Source of the DNA: Phyllostachys edulis | Taxonomy: Eukaryota > Streptophyta > Magnoliopsida > Poales > Poaceae | Direction of reading: 5' to 3' | Assembly (NCBI GenBank): GCA_036346405.1 | Contig: CM070566.1 | Coordinates: 16,983,533-17,047,532 of the forward strand | DNA length: 64,000 nucleotides | Shown: positions 56,782-64,000 of the stretch, piece after piece | How positions within the stretch are numbered: position 1 is the stretch's first letter | How the letters are laid out: each line of letters starts with the position of its first letter | Program-made: the position numbers and the translations under genes | Notes under the pieces: generated by a model | What the model was told of the DNA's origin: nothing | The model's database searches: none | Seen by the model: only the letters and a program-made list of their open reading frames with translations

Positions 56782-59700
56782 ATGGACCGAAGCTAGATGT
56801 ATGCTGAGAACCGTGTGAGTGAAGAGTACATTAATGGCGTGTCTGCTTTTACAAGAGCTACCGAGGAGGATATGTTGAATAAGGGGGCGGAATATATGTA
56901 CTGTCCATGCATTGACTGCGAGAATCTGAAGATGTTTAACAACCGAGCGCAGATCGAAGCACACTTGATTCGAAAGGGTTTCAAAAAGGGTTATACATGT
57001 TGGACCAGTCACGGTGAAGAGCATATTATACAAGAAGTCAACGATATGCATATTATACAGGAAGTCAACGATATGCCGCTGGATGATGTCGATTGTGGTT
57101 CCGATTCGGATAGGCTGCACGATGACAATCTAGATCAGATGCTTTGCGATGTAGAAGGGAACTGTGATGAGAGGGAGTATGTTCAATTCCGGGGCTTGAT
57201 GGAGGACTCGGAGAAACCTTTGTTCCCAGGCTGCAAGCCGGAATACACAAGGTTGTCATCCGTGCTTAAACTGCTGAAATTGAAGGCAAGCAACGGTTGG
57301 TCGACAAGAGTTTCACGGGTCATAGGGTCTCTTAGCTTAACATGCTTCGGAGGGAAACAAGTTACCCAAAACCACCTACAAAGCCAAGAAGGTTCTTTGT
57401 CCATTGGGAATGGAAGTAAAAAGAATACATGCATGTTCGAACGATCAGATCCTCTACCGTAACGAGTATACAAACATGCATGTATGTCCGGCAGCAACGA
57501 TCCCGATACAAGCGTAAGAATCAATCGATGATGACGAGGGAATCGAGGTGAAGAAAGGACCTCCTGCTAAGGTGGCGTGGTATCTTCCTGTAATTCCCCG
57601 TTTGAAGTAGTTTTTTGCGAATCCAAAGAATGCAAAACTGCTGTATTGGCATTCAGAGGAGCGTAAGAATGACAGGAAGCTAAGACACCCTGCTGATTCC
57701 GCCTAGTGGAGAAGCATCAATAGGAGGTTTGCAGACTTCGGTGCGGAACCGAGGAATATAAGGTTTGGATTGAGTACAGATGGAATGAATCCTTTCGGTA
57801 ACATGAGCAGCCGACATAGCACTTGGCCCGTGACGCTCTGTATCTACAACCTTCCTCCTTGGTTGTGTATGAAGCGGAAGTATATTTTATTGTCGATACT
57901 TATCCAAGGGCCAAAACAACCTGGGAATGATATTGATGTGTACCTAGCACCATTGATGGAAGATCTAAAAATACTGTGGATTGAAGGGGTACAGGTATGG
58001 GATGCGTACAAACGAGAGAACTTCACTTTACGTTCCTTGTTGTTCTGCACCATAAATGATTATCCTGCCCCTGCTAATCTATCGGGCCAGAGTACAAAAG
58101 GGGCCAAAGCCTGTACTCACTGCTTAGATGATACTGAGAGTGTGTGGCTGAATCACTCGCGCAAAACCGTGTACATGCATCATCGTAGGTTCCTTCGAAG
58201 GGCTCACCCATACCGCAGGATGAAGAAACAATTCGACGGAGAGAAGGAGGACAGTTCAGCTCCAAGGCATTTAAGCGGAAAAGAGGTCTATGATATGGTT
58301 AAGGATTTAGATATTGTGCTCAGAAAGGGATGTAAATCGAGGACCCGTAAGAAGAACATGTAGAAGAAGATATCAATATTTTGGGACTTACCTTATTGGA
58401 AGCACCTAGAAGTTCGCCACTGCATCGATGTCATGCACGTAGAGAAGAATGTATGTGACAACTTGATTGGTCTCTTACTGAACATTCGTGATAAAACAAA
58501 GGATAGTGTCAACGCACGGCTTGACTTGGTTGGTATGGACATCAGACCTGAGTTAGCACCAATAAAGACCGATAAAGGACGAACGTACCTTCCCCATGCT
58601 TGTTACACTCTATCCAAGGCCGAGAGAACTGAACTGTGCTGGTGCTTGCATGGTGTGAAAGTTCCATCCAGCTACTCCGCCAACATGAAGAAACTTGTTT
58701 CGATGGAAGATTTGAAGTTAATTGGCATGAAGTCTCATGATTGTCATGTGTTGATGACACAAATACTCCCTGTTGCAATTAGAAGTATTTTGCCGATCAA
58801 GGTCCGAGAGACAATCATGAGGCTGTGTTATTTCTTTAACACAATTGCTTAGAAGGTCATCGATCCCCAAGGACTAGATGCTCTGCAGGACGAGGTGGTG
58901 ATGACTCTATGTGATCTTGAGATGTATTTCCCCCCGTCGTTTTTTGATATCATGGTCCATCTCATTGTTCTTATTGTGAGGGAGATAAAGATGTATGGGC
59001 CCGTGTTCCTACGTAGCATGTACCCGTTCGAGAGGTTCATGGGAATTATCAAGTCCTATGTACGGAATCGATCTCGGCCAGAGGGCAGCATCGTCAAAGG
59101 TTATGCAACCGAAGAGGTCATTGAGTTCTGCGTCGATTACATGGCTCAGGTCGAACCGATAGGTGTGCCTCGATCTCGCCATGAGGGGAGGCTCGAGGGT
59201 ATCGGGACCATTGGAAGGAAAGCAATCATTCTAGATATGGATGCGTATGCTCAAGCCCATTTCACGGTCTTGCAACACATGATTGAAGTGTCCTCAGATA
59301 TCGACCAAAGACAAGGACGTGCTTCAGAATGAATCCGGTGTGGTATTTGTTTGGATCATGAGACAACACAATGCATTTATTCAACCAATGGTTGAAGGAG
59401 CGACTCGCTAGGAGCTTGTCAAGTGATATGCTGATATGGTTGGCAAAAAGGCCAACATTTACAGTTGTGACATGGCGAGGATATGACATAAATGGGTACA
59501 CATTCTATACGCAGGCTCAGGATATAAAGAGCACTAACCAGAATAGTGGTGTCCGCATAGATGCATTCAGTATCGATGGGCTGAGGAGCTCCTACTATGG
59601 ACAAATAGAGGAGATATGGGAGCTCGACTACGTGCTTTTCAAGATCCCCCTATTTCGGTGCCGTTGGGTCCATCTCCCACAAGTGAAGGTCGACAAGTAC

Positions 59701-59945
59701 GGCGTCACTACCGTGGACCTCAAACGTGTCGGATACAAAGATGAACCATTCGTACTGGCTAACCAAGTTGTTCAAGCCTTCTATGTTACCGACCCGACAA
59801 ATAAGAAGTGCCACGTAGTTCTTCATGGAAAAAGGAGGATTGTCGGAGTTGAGAATGTAGTGGACGAGGAAGAATACAATCAATTTAACAAGTTGCCTCC
59901 TTTCGGAAACGGCATAAGGGTCGAGGAAGAAGAACGTTTAAACTA
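56782..59945 (+). pseudogene. CACTA transposase TNPD/Tnp2, broken
   Basis: ATG at 56782 gives M-D-R-S then a TAG where Trp is usual. Then come the Transpos_assoc domain (MYAENRVSEEYINGVSAFTR, CPCIDCENLKMF), the Transposase_21 region (57560-58360; WLCMKRKYILLSILIQGPKQ, NDIDVYLAPLMEDLK), DUF4218-like (58430-59200; PVAIRSILPIKVRETI, YPFERFMGIIKSYVRN) and DUF4216-like (59520-59900; YYGQIEEIWELDY, VPLFRCRW-type segment). This is the standard order of a grass CACTA TNPD, the protein that cuts the ends. Several stops (near 56794, 57511, 57608, 57703, 58361, 58851) and shifts disable it. A 27-bp in-frame duplication (HIIQEVNDM twice) is at 57022-57075. Confidence 0.9.
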
Positions 59946-60154
59946 GCTACATCTGCGTCGATCATCATGAAGGGCTAATTTTTAAAGATTAATTGAACAA
60001 TGTGTGTATATGTACGTTCTGATGAATGATTAATTTTAGTTCATTTGAGTTAATTGATTTGTACTGTGAAATGGATGTGATTGTTTCTCAAATGAATGTG
60101 AATTGGATGTATATACATGTACTTGTTGTCTTTTCTGCTTGTTTCAAAGGGCAT

Positions 60155-60330
60155 GGCTAGCATTTCCTGAGGCTAGCATTTCCTGAGGCTAGCCAATAAA
60201 CAGAACTAGATTAACCAACACAAAATAATATGACAGACGGTTTGTAGATCAAACCGTCTGTGATTATATATCACAGATGGTTCTAATTTAGAACCATCTG
60301 TGATGTCCATCCCTATTTATATTCGGACTC
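60155..60330 (+). promoter_or_regulatory. Internal promoter region with sub-terminal-type repeats
   Basis: After a small tandem repeat (GGCTAGCATTTCCTGA twice, 60155-60186) come two palindromic pairs: CAGACGGTTTGTAGATCAAA followed by CCGTCTGTGA, and TCACAGATGGTTC followed by GAACCATCTGTGA (60234-60304). A TATA box CTATTTATATTCGG starts at 60313. The same motifs form the element's sub-terminal repeats. The block lies between TNPD and the next gene, so it probably drives the latter and may be a binding site for the element's own protein. Confidence 0.55.
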
Positions 60331-61012
60331 TAGGGTTTGCCCGCGCCCGCCACTCAAACGATCAAGTTTCTCAACTCCTCGCTCCCTCCTCCCCCGAGCC
60401 CGTCGCCGCCGTCCTCGACGCCGCCTCCTCGAGCCCGATGCGACTCCTCCTCGATCCCGCTGCGCCGCCTCCTCCTCCGGCCAGTGCGCCCCCGAGCCCG
60501 TCGCGCCTCCTCCTCCAGCGCACCTCCCCCTGAGCCCGCCGCGTCTCCTCCCCAGAGCCCGCCGCCTCCTCCTCCCGAGCCAGTAGCGCCACCCTTCGAC
60601 TTCGCCTCTTTGCTCTGTATCGCTCCTGCTCGTCCTTCTCCTCGACGCCCAAAGGTAACCAATGACGAGTTGCCGACCCCGACGCCCCTTTCCCTAACTA
60701 TTTCTATCAATAATCTGTCATGGTCCCTCATGATAATTGTACTTATTTTAGGAATTTGTATTTGTTCTAGTCAGTTATTCATATGGTATTTGTTTTGATA
60801 TCGCCATCGAATATATTGCAATGTGGTGTGGTGGGCTTGAGATGAATGCTCTGTGATGATAATAGTCTTGTATTGAAATTGTTTTGATAATCGGGTTTGA
60901 ACTTGAGCTCTAATTGGAATGCTTACTCTACATCTGATAGCAATATCAAAATGTTAAATCTTAGCTTTATGCTGATTTCATTTGTTCACATGATGTTCTA
61001 TTTCTTGTGAAG
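60331..61012 (+). other. Leader exon and intron of the TNPA-like gene
   Basis: A GC-rich pyrimidine-biased leader (60340-60654) ends CCCAAAG|GTAACC, and a possible intron runs to just before ATG 61013. The Pro/Ser/Ala-rich open frames here are composition effects. Confidence 0.4.
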
Positions 61013-62273
61013 ATGTCTTCCGCTCATTCTTCGTCATCGCCGCCTCATGTGTCTGATGATGCACCATCCTCTGGAATATCCAACCGCGGTAGAAGAAGAG
61101 GAATATCGAAAAGGCACGAGGGCCGATTTACTATCACGGAGGTTGATCAGTTTGGGACCCCTATCAATCCTCGCCGAGCAGCGTCCATATTCCAGAGAAC
61201 AGTCGAAATAGTTGCACGGGAATGGGTCAGCGTCACCTACGATTTGTGGAAGTTGTTGCCCAAACAACTGAAAGCTGCGCTGCTGACGGATATTCTCAAA
61301 TCGTTCGAGATCTTGGAACAACACCTAGACTCCGTGTGACGACACGCGTTGCTACAGGCGTGCAAAGTGTGGAAGAACTTCAAGAGAACGCTTGTGAAGA
61401 ACTACGTGGAGAAGGATCTTAGGCCCTTCCACAAGTATTCGTTCTTGGAAGAGTCCTAGGCCGAGTTTATGGCGAAGAAGATGACAGATGAATTTAGGAG
61501 TGAAAGTGCGGCGCACACGGCCCTCTAGGCAAAAAACAAGCACCCCCACAGACTCGGCACCGCTAGGTATGCGGGTAAAATCCCGATATGGAGGGATCAG
61601 GACCAGCAGGCAAGCTGTTCGAATGTCTCCCCACCATTTCCCGAGATCACTAATGTGCGCGCCCGACAGTGGTTATTTAGGTGGTTACGTACTGGGCCTA
61701 CATGGGAAGTCTCCTTTCCAAACCCCACAGACCAGGAAGTGTCCCAGCGCCTGGTAATATATCGAACTACCTAATTTGTAATTACTCCATAACTTCATAG
61801 GAATTGAAATGACATGTCGAGCTATTGCAGGTAACGCTGAGTGCACAATCTTCCCAAGGCTCATTCCAGGTAGACAGGGAGAAAGATATACTCTCCGTGG
61901 CCCTAGGAAATAGTGAGCATCCGGGTCGCACGAGAGGCGCTAGTGTTTATGTTACATGGGCAAAATGGTTCCAAGCGGACTCCGAATCGTATCGGAGTAG
62001 GAAGAGAGCCAAAGCCGAGCGCGATGCAAAGCTACGAGAGGAGATTCGTGAATCCCTCAGAGATGAGCTCACTGAATCCTTCAGAGATGAGATCAGAGCT
62101 GCGATGCAACAGCAGTTGGAAACCTTTGAGCAAAAGATTAGGGAATTGTAAATCCCAAATCAGTTGGAAGTCCCTGCCCCTACTGTGCTAGCCAGCCCCC
62201 CAAACTTTCGAGTAGCTGTGTGTCTAACCCTACCCCAATAGGCGATGGGAGATTTCCTGTCGATGACATCCAG
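61013..62273 (+). pseudogene. CACTA TNPA-like protein, broken
   Basis: It starts MSSAHSSSSPPHVSDDAPSS. Then come GRRRGISKRHEGRFTITEVD, a region WVSVTYDLWKLLPKQLKAAL and, after stops near 61337, 61457 and 61526, the RQWLFRWLRTGPTWEVSF segment. An intron 61754-61830 (CTG|GTAATA ... TTGCAG) leads to VTLSAQSSQGSFQVDREKDI and a coiled, charged end (RSRKRAKAERDAKLREEIRE ... QQQLETFEQKI). This is the Transposase_24-type protein that accompanies TNPD in grass CACTA elements and binds sub-terminal repeats. The nonsense codons make this copy inactive. Confidence 0.8.
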
Positions 62274-62349
62274 GTAATAATTATTATCTCTGGAATGCTC
62301 GATCCATTGATAGGTCTGTTGGAGTAGCTAATTTTGTATCGTTATGTAG

Positions 62350-64000
62350 GTGGCTATGAAGTGCAAGCTCCAAGTGAGATAGATATGCCTTTGTTGCCCT
62401 AGATGCTGCTTGGGGCCAGGTGTATCCATCTAGTGTTGGGTCTTTGGTGCACGGTGCAACACTTACTCCTGGTTTCGCAAAAGTGAATGTGGATGGTGTT
62501 TGTGCCAATTTCGGGGCCGTCCCGCTGCATATTCCCCTAAACGACGAGGTCATGACTCTAGAGCAAGCCGTTGGAACATTCATCCAGTGGTCCAAGGGGG
62601 ACATCTGCCTGGAGCTACCTGCTTCGGTATCAAGTCCACGGGAGCTGACTGCACCGAAGCTACCTACACCGACGCGGCAAGGGCCCAATGCATCAGATGC
62701 ATCTACATCTCGTCCTCAGTCGACTCTTGTGAAGTCGACCTATACAAAGCGAGGCAGCAAGGGCAAATCGAAGACGGTCGACTCCTGTTCTGATATCCCC
62801 TTCTTGCCATTGGCCCGGAAATTCGTGCTAGGCGAGCTATTGGTCAAGAGGTTAGACAACTCTACCCTAGGACTGGCTTGCACGGCATTGCATACATGGT
62901 ACATGGAACAGTCCAACAAGCCGGCTGAACAACGACGCTCGGGTGTCACCGTCAAGTTCAAGGAGGATCATTTTAACCATGAACATCAAGACTGTTTCTT
63001 CACGGTGACCTTCGAGGACTTGTTCTGTCTCTTCAATCTCGACGAGCTCGACGTCTCACTCATACGATGCTGGACACTGTAAGTGTGTACAATCACGATC
63101 AATGTTCGTGTAATACTGATAAATGTTATATATAACTCCTTGCTTTTGTATATAGATACATGTTGTCTGAAGCCGAAAAAAGGAATTCACCGGTAGGTTT
63201 CCTTGACCTACACGTGGTCTCCGAGCAAACCATCAGGGCGAATGCAACATTCGTTGAGAATTACGTTATAGATTTTTTTTCTTGGCTCGTCGCAACAAGG
63301 AATACATACTTTTGCCCTACAACTAGGAGTAAGTGTTGCACTACTGGCTATACTTGTTGATTTATACTTTATAAGCAACGCGAACTTAGGTTTAATGACC
63401 ATGCTGACATACCTGTGTAGCTTCCACTGGATTCTAATTGTAATTATACCAAAACGGAAATGGGTAATATACCTAGATTTCCTAAAGAGGTCCAATCACA
63501 ACTTCACAGTTATCCGGAATTTAATCAACAGGTAAACACATTTCCTCCATAGAAACTCTATTGTAGTCTTTCCTTCCTTTGCAATGGCTAAGGCTCACTT
63601 CTTGGAGTCACGTAGGGTGTTCGACGTGTTATATGCTAGAGGATGGAATTGCAAAGGAAGGTCGCTGCAACACGATCTAACTTTTCCGATACTCGCTAGC
63701 TAGCTAGCACACATTAATCCTATATAACACTTCGTAGTAATGCCTCTCGAACTAACCAATTCTATTTTTTGCGGTGCTACTAGTAGCCGCCGGGCCGCAA
63801 CGTCTGTGGATACTATGTTTGCCACAACATAGAACTACTCATCGGTTCCGTGATCACCAATGATCCTCAGGTTTGTCAATCTTGCAACAATTATTTAATA
63901 TATACTTACCGATTTATATAACCATGAATTTAATCTTCCTATCGACAGGTTGCGACCATCGCTGAAACTACGTTGGAACAGAGCGAGCTCATAAAAGTTC
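62350..64000 (+). pseudogene. DUF8039 plus Ulp1-like (C48) protease region, partial
   Basis: A first exon (62350-63078) carries a DUF8039-like segment (FAKVNVDGVCANFGAVPLHI, EVMTLEQAVGTFIQWSKGD), a Ser/Thr/Lys linker and FEDLFCLFNLDELDVSLIRC. Exon 63156 onward continues YMLSEAEKRNSPVGFLDLHV. Exon 63421-63531 has HWILIVIIPKRKWVIYLDF, the His and Asp of a C48 peptidase. Exon to 63870 has PGRNVCGYYVCHNIELLIG with the likely catalytic Cys, and the gene runs off the window. Ulp1-type proteases remove SUMO-like modifiers; in transposons their role is unclear. The phase before the Cys exon does not fit the nearest acceptor, so decay is likely. It may be the C-terminal part of the TNPA-like gene rather than a separate gene. 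Confidence 0.75.

Larger units (their letters stand above)
55691..64000 (+). mobile_element. CACTA (En/Spm) transposon, right end outside window
   Basis: It starts with the terminus CACTACTACAAAAATGC at 55691, followed by sub-terminal TCACAGACGGTT/AACCGTCTGTGA repeats. It encodes TNPD-type and TNPA-type proteins and a Ulp1-like protease region on the plus strand. The right terminus was not reached. All genes carry stops or uncertain splice sites, so this copy is probably non-autonomous now. Confidence 0.9.

Overview
The window looks like nuclear DNA of a grass, most probably Oryza or a close relative. Genes are split by short GT-AG introns. The DNA between them is packed with Copia and Gypsy LTRs, Stowaway-type MITEs, LINE copies and a CACTA transposon. 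The proteins that can be read (a receptor-like cytoplasmic kinase, a coatomer beta-prime propeller, CAMTA fragments) have grass-like sequences. No rRNA, tRNA, organellar block or CRISPR array was seen. All boundaries were placed by eye from splice consensus, reading phase and repeat ends.

Layout. 1-3.5 kb: a degenerate minus-strand Copia element (leader, gag and the start of protease) with a second LTR inserted into it. 4.5-22.2 kb: the first gene locus. A triplicated leader exon precedes a five-exon non-RD kinase (5269-6922). Seven more exons then spell a complete N-terminal coatomer beta-prime WD40 propeller (8445-22194). Phases match across the junction, so one transcript could encode a kinase-WD40 fusion of about 674 residues. 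The intron between WD40 exons 5 and 6 is about 10.9 kb. It holds a PP1 phosphatase relic, a fold-back minisatellite, a solo LTR, a short-LTR non-autonomous retrotransposon and a Stowaway element. The penultimate WD40 exon lacks a GT donor at the expected place.

22.2-28.1 kb: several LTRs of one Gypsy-like group in both orientations, with an inverted-repeat element nested inside one. 28.1-49.2 kb: CAMTA (CG-1) gene remains. A roughly 2.16 kb block carrying the CG-1 exons is duplicated 6.16 kb downstream. The second copy keeps an open, phase-consistent structure (34367-37777) with a duplicated TIG exon but no ankyrin or IQ region. A third TIG fragment lies at 48.5 kb, beyond a 10 kb composite insertion (minus-strand LINE plus plus-strand Gypsy) bounded by a 13-bp direct repeat.

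49.6-55.1 kb: a complete minus-strand non-autonomous LTR retrotransposon with near-identical LTRs, a primer-binding site, an ORF with a PTB-like RRM, and a long ORF of unknown function. 55.7 kb to the right edge: a CACTA transposon with sub-terminal repeats, a decayed TNPD gene, an internal promoter region built from the same repeats, a TNPA-like gene and a Ulp1-like (C48) protease region that runs off the window.

The host-derived content with most biological interest is the possible kinase-coatomer fusion and the truncated CAMTA cluster. Both fit rapidly evolving signalling loci. Most other open frames are LTR-internal or shadows and were not annotated.
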